Positions 55,739-64,000 are shown, counted from the stretch's first letter. The stretch is 64,000 nucleotides of DNA from an uncultured Bacteroidota bacterium (GCA_937872515.1 CALMSX010000045.1:55339-119338), one strand, 5' to 3'. Numbers and translations are program-made. Notes: a model not told the origin generated them from the sequence alone.

Positions 55739-55957
55739 TTCAATATCCGGCTCATTGCTGATCCCTACCCTGGCCACGTAAAGAATGACCAGCCCCCCAA
55801 CCATAAACAACAAGTGGACAAAAAAGGCAAAACCGGGACTTATACTGTACAGAAAACTCAAGACGTCGAGTTTTAGCCCTACCAGGGAAAGCACAAGTGA
55901 TAAAAAGCCCAGTAAGAACAACAGAAAGCCTGCAATGGAAGCCAAATTTCTTTTCAT
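55733..55957 (-). CDS. Small membrane protein of unknown function
   Basis: 74 residues with two strongly hydrophobic segments (about 7-30 and 42-64) joined by a short polar loop, and an acidic C-terminus (SNEPDIES). No family recognised. It has an ATG start, fills the gap between rnz and the lyase gene on the opposite strand, and overlaps rnz by 6 bp. Probably real, but small size limits certainty. Confidence 0.6.
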   Translation of the reverse strand: MKRNLASIAGFLLFLLGFLSLVLSLVGLKLDVLSFLYSISPGFAFFVHLLFMVGGLVILYVARVGISNEPDIES

Positions 55958-56031
55958 GCCACAAATTTAACAAGAATATAATAGCCATTGGCCATGCATG
56001 GTTGTAAAAAATGGTGTTATTTTGTAAGCAG

Positions 56032-56886
56032 ATGCGTGAGGTTAAAATTATAGAATGCCCAAGGGATGCCATGCAAGGCATCGAGTCATTTATCGAAACC
56101 AATGATAAGGTAAAATACATCAATCAATTGTTGAAGGTGGGCTTTGATACCCTCGACTTTGGTTCCTTTGTTTCGCCAAAGGCCATTCCGCAGATGAGGG
56201 ATACGGCAGAGGTGCTTTCCAAACTCAATCTCAGCACTACCCAAACCCAATTGCTGGCCATCGTAGCCAATGTCAGGGGGGCCAAAGATGCCGCTGTTTT
56301 TGATGAAATTGCGTACCTGGGTTATCCATTCAGCATTTCTGAAACCTTTCAGATGCGCAATACCAATGCCACCATCGAAGAATCGATCGAGGTGCTGGAT
56401 GATATTCAAAACATCTGTGTTCAAAGAGGAAAATCGCTGGTAGTCTACCTGTCCATGGGCTTTGGCAATCCTTATGGTGATGAGTGGAATGTAGAAATTT
56501 GCGCCAAGTGGGTAGAAGAAATGCATAAAAAAGGCATTCACATTCTTGCCTTGTCAGATACCATCGGCATTGCCAACCCAGAAAGTATAGCCTATCTATA
56601 CCGGGAGCTGGTACCCGCCTATCCGGATGTTGAGATCGGCGCCCACTTTCACACCCGACCCCTGCAATGGAAAGAAAAAATAGATGCCGCGTACCACGCC
56701 GGTTGTCGAAGGTTTGATGCAGCCATCAAAGGTTTTGGCGGCTGCCCAATGGCCAAAGATGAACTTACCGGCAACATGCCCACTGAAAATCTGATCTACT
56801 ATTTTGATGAGCTGGGTGTCGACCCTCAACTGGATGAGCTGGCCTTTATTAAGGCAATGTCTATCGCCAATGAAATTTTCCCCTGA
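56032..56886 (+). CDS. Hydroxymethylglutaryl-CoA lyase
   Basis: A 284-residue TIM-barrel enzyme that splits HMG-CoA into acetyl-CoA and acetoacetate, the last step of leucine breakdown. Catalytic features: ECPRDAMQG (8-16) with the metal-binding Asp and its Arg, LGFD-like DFGSFVSPKAIPQM, the metal His pair in GAHFHTR, and the C-terminal loop GFGGCPMAKDELTGN with the mobile catalytic Cys. The ATG at 56032 gives the conserved N-terminus MREVKIIECP; the frame's earlier ATG adds seven unrelated residues. Confidence 0.9.
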   Translation: MREVKIIECPRDAMQGIESFIETNDKVKYINQLLKVGFDTLDFGSFVSPKAIPQMRDTAEVLSKLNLSTTQTQLLAIVANVRGAKDAAVFDEIAYLGYPFSISETFQMRNTNATIEESIEVLDDIQNICVQRGKSLVVYLSMGFGNPYGDEWNVEICAKWVEEMHKKGIHILALSDTIGIANPESIAYLYRELVPAYPDVEIGAHFHTRPLQWKEKIDAAYHAGCRRFDAAIKGFGGCPMAKDELTGNMPTENLIYYFDELGVDPQLDELAFIKAMSIANEIFP

Positions 56887-56995
56887 TTCAAAAAACATCT
56901 ATCTCCGTCCCAAAGTGACTAAAGAGGTTAGAGGAAATTATTCTAAAAATAAGATTACCCAAAAGGGAAAAAGAACATTGATTTGAAAATTCAGA

Positions 56996-58210
56996 TCAGT
57001 GTTTTTGATAAGGTTGGGTCAGCAGTTGACTGTATTTTTCTATGAGTTTAGAAGCTATGGTGGTGTGGTCATAGTACTGGCTCACAAATTCCTGGGCCGA
57101 CTGACCAATGCTTTCTCTCAAATGTTGATCTTGTAAGGCAAGGATGACGGCTTCTTTAAAAGTATCGGGTTGATCTGCAACCAATAGTTCTTTGCCATGG
57201 GTGGCATCGATGCCTTCCATGCCCAGCGTAGTAGTAACAATGGTCTTTTTTAAAGCCATGCCTTCCAGAATTTTCACCCTCATGCCACTGCCCGAAAACA
57301 GAGGAACAATCATCACATTGTGAGCATTGATAAAGTCTACCGCGTTGGGCACTTCACCATGGATCACAATATTTTTTACATGAAGATTGATCAGATCCGG
57401 AGGTGTATTTCTACCTGCAATGTGAAACTTGAGGTCGGGCTGGGCCTTGCTCAGCGATGGCCAAACATTGGTGATAAACCAGTCCAAACCCTCTTTGTTG
57501 GGCCTCCAGTCAAGCGCTCCAATAAAACAAATTGAATTGGATGCTTTTTTGGAGATGGTCACATAGTTTTTTAATTCCAGGCCAATGGGTGAGGCCATGG
57601 CTCCGTTTTTGTAACCGAGCTGTTTAAATTTTTTCAGGTCTCTGTCAGATACCGCTATGAGGTAGTCATAATCGTTAAGCCTTTCCAACTCATACTTTTT
57701 GAGCTTGTCGGTAAGGTGTCTGAGGTACCATTTTTTAGGTAGAAACCGGGTATTAGAGGTGATCCTCTCCCAGATTTCAAATTCTATGTTGTGCGACCGC
57801 ATGGCAATGATGGCATTGGAATGGGCCTTGATGGTTTCGATGTAAGGAGTGAGATAAAGGGTTTCCAGTTGAACCACATCAAAATCATCACTCTGAAGCA
57901 CTTCTATCAATTTTTTCTCAAAATCTTTAGAAACAAAGCGGCTTACGTGGTAACTTTCTCTGGAAAAAAGGTTGAGAAAGGCTTTGTGGGGTTTGATGGC
58001 GTTGTCGAGACTGGTCTGGTAGATATTTTTATAGTGATCGTAGTCTTCTGGCAGGCTGTCCATAGCAGTGTAGTGCTTCGAAGTGTTCATTGATAGCAAG
58101 GTCACTTCACAACCCTGATTGACCAGGGCCTTAGACAGATAAGTAACGGCGATAGACTCACCATCCTTTAGCGGATATGGAAATTTTTTACAAAGTTGGA
58201 GAATCTTCAT
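56996..58210 (-). CDS. Glycosyltransferase family 4 protein
   Basis: A 404-residue GT-B enzyme. The N-terminal loop KKFPYPLKDGESIAVTYLSKALVNQGCEVTLLSM (about 8-41) is the acceptor-side fold. ICFIGALDWRPNKEGLDWFI marks the start of the second domain. IVPLFSGSGMRVKILEGMALKKTIVTTTLGMEGI (about 300-335) is the GT4-type nucleotide-sugar motif with the E(x)7E-like spacing. It probably acts on cell-surface polysaccharide. It is monocistronic and unlinked to the other two glycosyltransferase genes in the window. Confidence 0.9.
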   Translation of the reverse strand: MKILQLCKKFPYPLKDGESIAVTYLSKALVNQGCEVTLLSMNTSKHYTAMDSLPEDYDHYKNIYQTSLDNAIKPHKAFLNLFSRESYHVSRFVSKDFEKKLIEVLQSDDFDVVQLETLYLTPYIETIKAHSNAIIAMRSHNIEFEIWERITSNTRFLPKKWYLRHLTDKLKKYELERLNDYDYLIAVSDRDLKKFKQLGYKNGAMASPIGLELKNYVTISKKASNSICFIGALDWRPNKEGLDWFITNVWPSLSKAQPDLKFHIAGRNTPPDLINLHVKNIVIHGEVPNAVDFINAHNVMIVPLFSGSGMRVKILEGMALKKTIVTTTLGMEGIDATHGKELLVADQPDTFKEAVILALQDQHLRESIGQSAQEFVSQYYDHTTIASKLIEKYSQLLTQPYQKH

Positions 58211-58564
58211 GCCGTAAATACAGTTGATTCATCATTTGAGGCTCCAAAGTTAACCAAATTTCTGGTCTTTGCCACCCCGTGTTTATATATAATCTGATTA
58301 TAGAACGTTTTGAATTGCCAAAATATGGATATTAATTTTTGCATTCGTTTTGGTTTTATGTATAACCTTTTGATAGCTAAGTGCAAACATGGTTTAATAG
58401 GCATATCTTATATTGACTTTTGTTACATGCCGACATTTACTTCACTGGTTTTGATCTTCATCATATTTAAATTTTTAGGGGTGAGGGTGTCCTGACCCGA
58501 CCCTTTCACCGATTTTTCGTAAATTTGACTTCGGTTTTGCACCATAGTAAACGGCCGGCCCAAG
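58211..58564. other. Divergent intergenic region
   Basis: About 350 bp between divergent genes. A 61-codon plus frame at 58310-58495 is hydrophobic and AT-derived, and was not accepted as a gene. Contains the lolD -7 element at 58520-58527. Confidence 0.4.
58520..58527 (+). promoter_or_regulatory. -7 promoter element for the lolD-recN operon
   Basis: TAAATTTG matches TAnnTTTG and ends 37 bp before the ATG of the ABC ATPase gene. Confidence 0.45.
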
Positions 58565-59221
58565 ATGATCAAAGCAGAAAAAATTACAAAAAAATACGGA
58601 AATCTTCAGGTCCTTGACCAGATTGACATGGAAGTGAGCAAGGCTTCTGTAGTTTCGATCGTAGGCAGATCAGGAGCCGGTAAAAGTACCCTGCTTCACA
58701 TCCTGGGTACTTTAGACCTGCCGGATACAGGTAGTTTGTTCATCGATGGCATGGAAGTCACCAAAATGTCTGAAAAAAAACTGGCCCAATTCCGCAATGA
58801 ACACATGGGCTTTGTCTTCCAGTTTCACCACTTACTCGATGAATTCTCCGCCCTTGAAAACGTCATGATGCCAGCCCTGATAAAAGGCGATTCGCGAAAA
58901 GAGGCAGAAGCCAGGGCCAGCGAACTGCTCACCTACCTGGGACTGGAAGATAGAAAAGAACACAAACCCGCTGCATTGTCGGGTGGTGAGCAACAGAGAG
59001 TGGCTGTAGCCAGGGCCCTGGTCAACAAACCCTCCATCATCTTTGCAGATGAACCCACGGGTAACCTCGACCTCATCAATGCAACCGACATGCACAATCT
59101 TTTTATCCGACTGAAAAACGACTTTCAACAAACCTTTGTCATTGTTACGCATAATGCAGAACTGGCACAAATGAGCGATGAATTGTATAAAATGGAAGAT
59201 GGTAAATTGATCCGACAATAA
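58565..59221 (+). CDS. lolD: LolD-type ABC transporter ATP-binding protein
   Basis: A 218-residue ATPase of the LolD/MacB/FtsE class. Walker A is GRSGAGKST (34-42), the Q-loop is in FVFQFHHLLDEFSALENVMMPAL (83-105), the signature is LSGGEQQ (138-144) and Walker B is IIFADEP (158-164). The FQFHHLLDEFSALENV stretch is characteristic of LolD, which powers release of lipoproteins from the inner membrane. The membrane partners LolC/E are not adjacent, so the name rests on sequence type alone. recN follows after 9 bp. Confidence 0.88.
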   Translation: MIKAEKITKKYGNLQVLDQIDMEVSKASVVSIVGRSGAGKSTLLHILGTLDLPDTGSLFIDGMEVTKMSEKKLAQFRNEHMGFVFQFHHLLDEFSALENVMMPALIKGDSRKEAEARASELLTYLGLEDRKEHKPAALSGGEQQRVAVARALVNKPSIIFADEPTGNLDLINATDMHNLFIRLKNDFQQTFVIVTHNAELAQMSDELYKMEDGKLIRQ

Positions 59222-59230
59222 AACTACGCT

Positions 59231-60892
59231 ATGATAAAATCTCTCGAAATTAAAAATTATGCCCTTATAAGGGACCTCAGCATCGACCTCCACAAGGGCC
59301 TCAACATCATCACGGGTGAAACAGGGGCCGGTAAATCTATTTTACTTGGAGCTTTGGGGCTCATCATGGGCAAAAGAGCCGACCTCAAGGTCTTGTTCGA
59401 CCCCGATAGCAAGTGTGTGGTTGAAGCCCGGTTTGACCTCCATGGCATCGACCTTTCTGACTTTTTTAAAGCCAATGACCTCGAGGCCGATCTTGAACTG
59501 ATAGTGAGAAGAGAAATTGCCCCTTCCGGCAAATCCAGGGCCTTTCTCAACGATACACCGGTGACCCTCGATCTGCTCCAGGAAGTGGCCGATAAGCTGG
59601 TGGATCTACACCAGCAATTTGACACCCTGGCCCTCCACAAGCAGGCATTTCAGCAGCAGGCGCTCGATGCGGTTGCCGATCTGCAGACCGAAACAGCCGA
59701 ATTCAGGACCTTGTACAAACAGTATGCTGCATTGGAAAAACAACTCCAGGCAGAAATCAAACTTTCGCAACAAGCCGGTAAAGAAGCTGACTTTATCTCT
59801 TTCCAACTCAAAGAACTCAATGAAGCCAAACTAAAGGCAGATGAGTTGACAGAATTGGAGTCACGCCTCGAAATTTTACAAAATGCAGAAGGCATCAAAA
59901 CCGTGATGTCAAAAATAGCAAGGGTGCTCGATGAAGAAGATGGCAGCATGTCAGATACCTTAACCACCTTAATGCGCGAATTGCAAAACTTCACGGGCAT
60001 CGATACTTCCTTCCAGGCTTTGTATGACAGACTGCATTCCTCTTTTGAAGAAGTTAGAGACATGGCAGCAGAAGCAGCCGTAGTAGCCGAAAATACAGAA
60101 GCAGACGACAATCAGCTCAACCAGACCCAGGAAAGATTAAACCTGCTGTACAAGCTGCACAAAAAGCATGGGGTAGATAACAATGCTGACCTCATTGCCC
60201 TCAGAGATCAATTTGCCTCTAAACTTTCCGGCTTCGAAAAAAGTGACGAAGTCATCCGAAAGCTGGAAGCCGACTTAGAAGCACTCAAAAATAAGATGGA
60301 AACCAAGGCCATGGCCCTTCGCCAAAAAAGGGAAAAAGCAGGTCCCGGTTTTGAAAAAAAGATCAACGATTTGTTGGCCCAATTGGCTATGCCCAATGCC
60401 CGTCTACGCATTTCCATCAAGGCAATCAACCAATTTACAGCTACCGGCAAAGACGAAATTCAGTTTTTGTTTGCCACCAATAAGGGCAGCGACTTCCTGC
60501 CTCTGAAAGACGTGGCTTCGGGTGGAGAGATGGCAAGGTTAACACTCTGTCTGAAATCCGTAATCGCGGATAAGATGGAACTACCCACCATGATTTTTGA
60601 TGAGATAGACACTGGTGTTTCCGGCGAGGTAGCATCCAGGATGGGACAAATTATGAGCGGCATGGCCAAAGCACATCAACTGATCTGTATAACCCACTCG
60701 CCACAAATTGCAGCCAAGGCCAACCAACATTATTTTGTATACAAAAGCGACGCCAGCGATCGCACCTTCACTTCTATGAAACTCATGGGTGATGAGGAGC
60801 GACTCATGGAAATTGCCAAGATGTTGAGTGGTGATAAGCCGGGTAAGGCTGCCATCGAAAACGCAAGAGAACTCATCACGGCTCAATCATAA
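59231..60892 (+). CDS. recN: DNA repair protein RecN
   Basis: A 553-residue SMC-like ATPase in double-strand-break repair. Walker A is GETGAGKS (29-36) after LEIKNYALI. Long coiled-coil arms span about 155-365. The ABC-type signature DVASGGEMARLTLCLKSV (about 424-441) and Walker B LPTMIFDEIDTGVSG follow, then a D-loop/H-loop region with CITHSPQIAAKAN. Length is normal. It lies in a tight run with lolD before and methylmalonyl-CoA epimerase after (3-bp gap). Confidence 0.97.
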   Translation: MIKSLEIKNYALIRDLSIDLHKGLNIITGETGAGKSILLGALGLIMGKRADLKVLFDPDSKCVVEARFDLHGIDLSDFFKANDLEADLELIVRREIAPSGKSRAFLNDTPVTLDLLQEVADKLVDLHQQFDTLALHKQAFQQQALDAVADLQTETAEFRTLYKQYAALEKQLQAEIKLSQQAGKEADFISFQLKELNEAKLKADELTELESRLEILQNAEGIKTVMSKIARVLDEEDGSMSDTLTTLMRELQNFTGIDTSFQALYDRLHSSFEEVRDMAAEAAVVAENTEADDNQLNQTQERLNLLYKLHKKHGVDNNADLIALRDQFASKLSGFEKSDEVIRKLEADLEALKNKMETKAMALRQKREKAGPGFEKKINDLLAQLAMPNARLRISIKAINQFTATGKDEIQFLFATNKGSDFLPLKDVASGGEMARLTLCLKSVIADKMELPTMIFDEIDTGVSGEVASRMGQIMSGMAKAHQLICITHSPQIAAKANQHYFVYKSDASDRTFTSMKLMGDEERLMEIAKMLSGDKPGKAAIENARELITAQS

Positions 60893-60895
60893 AGC

Positions 60896-61315
60896 ATGCA
60901 AAGGATAGAACACATCGGTATTGCTGTCAAAAATCTGGATCAGGCAGAAGCCCTCTACGAAGCCTTACTAGGCACAGCATCGTACAAAAGAGAAGAAGTG
61001 GCCTCCGAAAATGTAATCACCTCCTTTTTTAAGGCCGGGCAGAAGATAGAATTGCTGGCATCCACCACAGAAGATGGTGTCATTGCCAAATTTATTGAGA
61101 AAAAAGGAGAAGGCATTCACCACATTGCCTTTCACGTAGATGATATTTATGCAGAAATGCAGCGACTCAGAGAGGCTGGTTTCACCCTCTTACAGGATCA
61201 TCCCAAAAAGGGAGCCGATGGCAAACTCGTTTGTTTTGTGCACCCAAAAGGCACGGGAGGGGTGCTGGTAGAACTGTGTACAGACGACCCTGAAACCATT
61301 ATATCAAACCCATAA
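60896..61315 (+). CDS. mce: Methylmalonyl-CoA epimerase
   Basis: A 139-residue VOC-fold enzyme that interconverts (S)- and (R)-methylmalonyl-CoA, in the propionate and branched-chain breakdown route. Metal-binding features: RIEHIGIAVKNLDQAEALYEALLG (His4), FFKAGQKIELLAS (Glu near 53), EGIHHIAFHVDDI (His about 77) and GGVLVELCTDD (Glu near 129). It completes the lolD-recN run. Its 3' end overlaps the convergent DUF819 gene by 17 bp. Confidence 0.93.
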   Translation: MQRIEHIGIAVKNLDQAEALYEALLGTASYKREEVASENVITSFFKAGQKIELLASTTEDGVIAKFIEKKGEGIHHIAFHVDDIYAEMQRLREAGFTLLQDHPKKGADGKLVCFVHPKGTGGVLVELCTDDPETIISNP

Positions 61316-62552
61316 TATGTGCGCATAGTATAGCGCCATATGTACCCAAGGCATAACCCATTACTGCAAGCAAAACGCCTACCGGAGCCAGACTTACGTC
61401 AAAAGCAGAGGCTACAATGGGTGCTGATGCCGCACCACCAATATTGGCCTGTGAGCCAACCGCTACAAAAAAGAAAGGGGCTTTGATCAATCGGGCCACA
61501 AGCAGAATGACCACTACGTGCACGCCCATCCAAATAATGCCTATGGCAAAAAGGCCGAGATGTTGAAATACCTCTTTGAGATTCATCTGCATGCCAATCG
61601 TTGTCACCAAAATATAGATAAAAACGGATCCCCACCGAGAGGCTCCTACCCCTTCTAGCTTTCGTGCTGGGGTGAATGACAAAGCTACACCAAGGGTAGT
61701 TGCTATGACCACCAGCCAGAAAAAACCTGATACAATCGCTGACAATCTTAGGGATGCCAGCCATGCTTCATTTGCCTTTAGAACGGGCATAATCGCATCG
61801 GTAATTAAATGGGAGAAGCCTACCGTGCCAAAGGTCACCGCCATCAATAAAATAATGTCCTGAGTTGATGGATTTCTTTCAACGCTTAATCTAAACTGAC
61901 CCGATTTTTGACGCAATGCTTCAATGGCAGTATTGTCAGCTTTGAGCCATCGGTCAATTCGGGCAGATTGCCCTGCTCCATACAATAAGATGGCCATCCA
62001 AATATTGGCCACAATTACATCCACGATTAGCATAGTGCCAAATAAGTCCTGGGGTACGTGGTAAATTTCTTTCATAGCAGTTTGATTGGCGCTGCCCCCT
62101 ATCCAACTTCCTGCAATGGTTGACATGCCTTTCCAGAGATCGGGTCCGGCTGAAACAGCCAATGAGGGGAAAAAGGTCTTAACGGTGATCAGGGCTATGG
62201 GACCTCCCAAAATAACACCTGCTGTTGCTGCCAAAAACATGATCAATGCCTTTGGTCCCAGGGATAGGATGCCTTTTATGTCAATACTCAAACACAACAA
62301 TACCAGACTGGCCGGCAAAAGGAAGTCACGAGCCACCCCATACAAGGGCGAATTTTGTCCGTCGATCCAACCCAGTGGCCATTGGTACAAAGCGGGTACA
62401 AAATAACACAATAGCAGTGATGGGAAAAAGGTATAAAATTTTTTCCAGAACGAATGGGTGAGTGAAGAAGTATAAAAAATAACCGCAAGGGTTACCATCA
62501 GCAAGCCCAAGGCTACCGCGTCGTTTTGGATTAAAAAGGGTGAATCTTGCAT
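61299..62552 (-). CDS. DUF819 family membrane protein
   Basis: A 417-residue inner-membrane protein with roughly ten to twelve helices in two symmetrical halves. Family markers are SWIGGSANQTAMKEIYHVP (about 150-168) in the first half and SQANIGGAASAPIVASAFDVSLAPVGVLLAVMGYALGTYGA near the C-terminus. These duplicated Gly/Asn-rich loops suggest a secondary transporter. Substrate unknown. It overlaps mce by 17 bp tail to tail, and lies 10 bp downstream of the SRAP gene on the same strand. Confidence 0.9.
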   Translation of the reverse strand: MQDSPFLIQNDAVALGLLMVTLAVIFYTSSLTHSFWKKFYTFFPSLLLCYFVPALYQWPLGWIDGQNSPLYGVARDFLLPASLVLLCLSIDIKGILSLGPKALIMFLAATAGVILGGPIALITVKTFFPSLAVSAGPDLWKGMSTIAGSWIGGSANQTAMKEIYHVPQDLFGTMLIVDVIVANIWMAILLYGAGQSARIDRWLKADNTAIEALRQKSGQFRLSVERNPSTQDIILLMAVTFGTVGFSHLITDAIMPVLKANEAWLASLRLSAIVSGFFWLVVIATTLGVALSFTPARKLEGVGASRWGSVFIYILVTTIGMQMNLKEVFQHLGLFAIGIIWMGVHVVVILLVARLIKAPFFFVAVGSQANIGGAASAPIVASAFDVSLAPVGVLLAVMGYALGTYGAILCAHIMGLI

Positions 62553-62562
62553 CTTGGCTTTA

Positions 62563-63240
62563 TCAACTTATTTTATCTATGAGTTCTTCTCCCCGCTCTC
62601 TTACATTACCTACTTTTTTGCTTACGGGGTAGGCATCCATCTGGGCATCATCATAAGGCACCAGCATTTGCAATACATCGCTTTTGGCTAAGGAGGGGTC
62701 TAGCCATACTTGCTCCATTTCTTTGCTCAACATGGCCGGCATGCGATCGTGCAGCTCTTTCATAAAGTCGTTGGCAGGTAGGGTGATGATGGTATACGAG
62801 TGTACTATCCTGCCATCGGGCGACTTCCAGGTATCAAACAGTCCGGCACAACAAAATACTTCCTGGTCCTTCGTGATGATGCGGTAAGGCTGCTTTTCTT
62901 TGCCCTCGCCCTTCCATTCATAAAAGCCATCCATCGGCACCAGGCACCTGTTTTGGGCTATCAGATTGCGAAACGATGCCTTCTCCTCCAATGTTTCTAT
63001 CCTGGCATTGATCATGGAATAACCCACCTTTTCATCCTTTGCCCAAAATGGTACCAGTCCCCACCTGAATAATCCAATATGACTCGGATCTTTCATGGTT
63101 ATCACCGGCAACATCTGACTCGGAGCCATATTGTAATTGGGCAAGGGATTGTACCGCTCTAAATCCTCACTGTAAAAGGTAGCCTGAAACCGGGCCTCGA
63201 GCTCTTTTTCGTTTTTCGTCAATGATGATCGTCCACACAT
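62563..63240 (-). CDS. SOS response-associated peptidase (SRAP/HMCES/YedK family)
   Basis: A 225-residue SRAP protein that forms a covalent thiazolidine link with abasic sites in single-stranded DNA, protecting them. The catalytic Cys is residue 2 (MCGRSS) and must be exposed by Met removal. Other active-site residues are in NYNMAPSQMLPVI, MINARIETLEEK, MDGFYEWKG (Glu near 103) and LHDRMPAML (His near 158). The ATG giving MCGR fixes the start; the upstream extension is spacer. A TATCTTTG element ends 4 bp before it, so the mRNA may be leaderless. Confidence 0.94.
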   Translation of the reverse strand: MCGRSSLTKNEKELEARFQATFYSEDLERYNPLPNYNMAPSQMLPVITMKDPSHIGLFRWGLVPFWAKDEKVGYSMINARIETLEEKASFRNLIAQNRCLVPMDGFYEWKGEGKEKQPYRIITKDQEVFCCAGLFDTWKSPDGRIVHSYTIITLPANDFMKELHDRMPAMLSKEMEQVWLDPSLAKSDVLQMLVPYDDAQMDAYPVSKKVGNVRERGEELIDKIS

Positions 63241-63244
63241 GACA

Positions 63245-63252
63245 CAAAGATA
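63245..63252 (-). promoter_or_regulatory. -7 promoter element abutting the SRAP start codon
   Basis: On the minus strand TATCTTTG, followed by TGTC, runs directly into the ATG. With the usual -7 spacing the start of transcription would coincide with, or nearly with, the A of the ATG. Confidence 0.5.
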
Positions 63253-63290
63253 GGATTCTATGTCACATCTGCAAAGGGTGGGGGCGCAGG

Positions 63291-63445
63291 GATTGGAGCA
63301 TCCGTCGATTTGTCGATGGGATGGGATTGTACCCGGATTTACCGTTATACCAATATACAAGATTACCAATGGTTGGATTTGTCCTTTGAACGGGATGGGC
63401 AGTCATGCCAATATTGATTGCAAGTTGCAAACTTGCAATAGCGGA
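63291..63445. repeat. Intergenic direct repeat, copy 1
   Basis: 63291-63429 repeats at 63610-63748 with only 3 differences in 139 positions by eye. It ends in a perfect palindrome ATTGCAAGTT-GCA-AACTTGCAAT. On the minus strand both copies keep the same open frame (GMTAHPVQRTNPTIGNLVYW), suggesting descent from a coding sequence such as a decayed transposase, though none can be named. Confidence 0.8.
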
Positions 63446-63556
63446 GTCGTTAGAACAAGTGAGACCTATTTTTGAAACACACGTAGCGACGCAATATTTT
63501 GTGTCGTGACCTTATTTATCTTTATACCTGCAACGTTGGCATCGGGGTATCGGAGT

Positions 63557-63582
63557 CCCTACACAAGTAAACTTGTGTAGGG
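63557..63582. repeat. Palindrome CCCTACACAAGT-AA-ACTTGTGTAGGG
   Basis: Perfect 12-bp arms around two bases, followed by a second inverted repeat (ATCCCTAC ... GTAGGGAT) up to about 63612. It lies between the two direct-repeat copies and resembles REP-type extragenic palindromes. Confidence 0.7.
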
Positions 63583-63609
63583 ATCCCTACGCCGCAGTCT
63601 CGGTGTAGG

Positions 63610-63784
63610 GATCGGAGTATCCGTCGATTTGTCGATGGGATGGGATTGTACCCGGATTTACCGTTATACCAATATACAAGATTACCAATGGTTGGATTTG
63701 TCCTTTGAACAGGATGGGCAGTCATGCCAATATTGATTGCAAGTTGCACTTGTCCCTTATACTTAAGGGAAACTTGCAATAGCG
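63610..63784. repeat. Intergenic direct repeat, copy 2
   Basis: Second copy of the 63291 block. Here the terminal palindrome is split by an insertion of about 20 bp that is itself a hairpin (CCCTTA ... TAAGGG). The block runs straight into heptamer array F. Confidence 0.8.
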
Positions 63785-63795
63785 GGGACAGGAAT

Positions 63796-63914
63796 CGGTT
63801 GCCGGTTGCCGGTTGCCGGTCGACGGTTGCCGGTTGCCGGTCGACGGTTGCCGGTTGACGGTTGACGGTCGACGGTTGACGGTTGACGGTTGACGGTCGA
63901 CGGTTGCCGGTTCC
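63796..63914. repeat. Heptamer array F (CGGTTGC/CGGTTGA/CGGTCGA words) behind tRNA-Val
   Basis: Seventeen units in unbroken 7-bp phase: CGGTTGC (7), CGGTTGA (5), CGGTCGA (4) and CGGTTCC (1). It shares the word CGGTTGA with array D, which likewise lies on the downstream side of a minus-strand tRNA gene. The tRNA 3' end is only 16 bp away. Confidence 0.92.
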
Positions 63915-63930
63915 CGGATGCTCGGAAAAG

Positions 63931-64000
63931 TGAGACATACTGGACTCGAACCAGTGACCCCTACCCTGTCAAGGTAGTGCTCTAAACCAACTGAGCTAAT
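63931..64000 (-). tRNA. tRNA-Val (GAC), 5' end beyond window
   Basis: Minus-strand cloverleaf missing about five nucleotides of the 5' acceptor strand at the window edge. The anticodon arm is CTACC-TTGACAG-GGTAG (anticodon GAC), the T-arm is ACTGG-TTCGAGT-CCAGT and the 3' acceptor ATGTCTC is followed by discriminator A. CCA is not encoded. Confidence 0.93.

Noticed and set aside
58310..58495. 61-codon hydrophobic ORF before lolD
   Set aside because: AT-derived hydrophobicity in a divergent promoter region, no supporting context.
63522..63938. 138-codon minus-strand ORF at the right end
   Set aside because: Its N-terminal part lies in the tRNA-Val gene and heptamer array F and its C-terminal part in the duplicated intergenic block, so it is a repeat-driven open frame.

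Overview
The window looks like a chromosomal segment from a Bacteroidota bacterium, most likely the Saprospiria/Saprospiraceae side. This is inferred from several sequence features: large secreted proteins with type IX secretion (T9SS) C-terminal sorting domains, a PorQ homologue, a GLPGLI protein paired with an outer-membrane beta-barrel protein, a bactofilin/AtpZ cluster, the Bacteroidota -7 promoter motif TAnnTTTG before many genes, and the near absence of Shine-Dalgarno sequences. Most of it is ordinary housekeeping and surface-protein territory. No phage, integrase, complete IS element or CRISPR array is visible.

Layout. 1-2.6 kb: end of a PDZ protein, metal-type KdsA and a COG2509 flavoprotein. 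3.4-11 kb: two large secreted proteins in convergent orientation, the second broken by an in-frame TGA near its N-terminus. 11.6-15.7 kb: a coiled-coil protein, then pheS, a Gfo/Idh/MocA oxidoreductase and smpB, then an abundant-looking lipoprotein. 15.7-16.7 kb: bactofilin, AtpZ and a four-helix membrane protein, without the ATP synthase genes. 16.8-17.45 kb: two long heptanucleotide-repeat arrays. 17.4-21.3 kb: trhO, a glycosyltransferase, porQ and a MORN-type lipoprotein. 21.4-29.6 kb: a glycosyltransferase, tRNA-Phe, tcdA, a TatD-like hydrolase, an M36 metallopeptidase, rlmB and an unknown protein. 29.9-34.5 kb: a 1503-residue multidomain surface protein. 34.5-42.8 kb: coaD, an amino-acid permease, a GC-rich repeat block, ung, DUF423, lipid/CoA enzymes, and the GLPGLI plus beta-barrel pair.

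42.8-45.7 kb holds the most interesting regulatory region. A Bacteroidota promoter is followed by a SAM-I riboswitch, then a short open reading frame ending in six consecutive cysteine codons, then metY and metX. This looks like two sensors in series (SAM and charged tRNA-Cys) controlling methionine synthesis. 45.7-50.9 kb: a zinc metalloprotease, pxpB-pxpC and a second amino-acid permease. 51-56 kb: infC (orphan, TTG start), clpC, a STAS protein and RNase Z. 56-63.2 kb: HMG-CoA lyase, a glycosyltransferase, lolD-recN-methylmalonyl-CoA epimerase, DUF819 and an SRAP/HMCES protein. The window ends with a duplicated intergenic block, hairpins, another heptamer array and a truncated tRNA-Val.

A recurring theme is the intergenic heptamer arrays, found in at least seven places. 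Each uses its own small set of 7-bp words; the longest runs for 47 units without losing phase. Several abut gene ends or lie just behind tRNA genes. They are the main sequence structure here that ordinary gene content does not explain.
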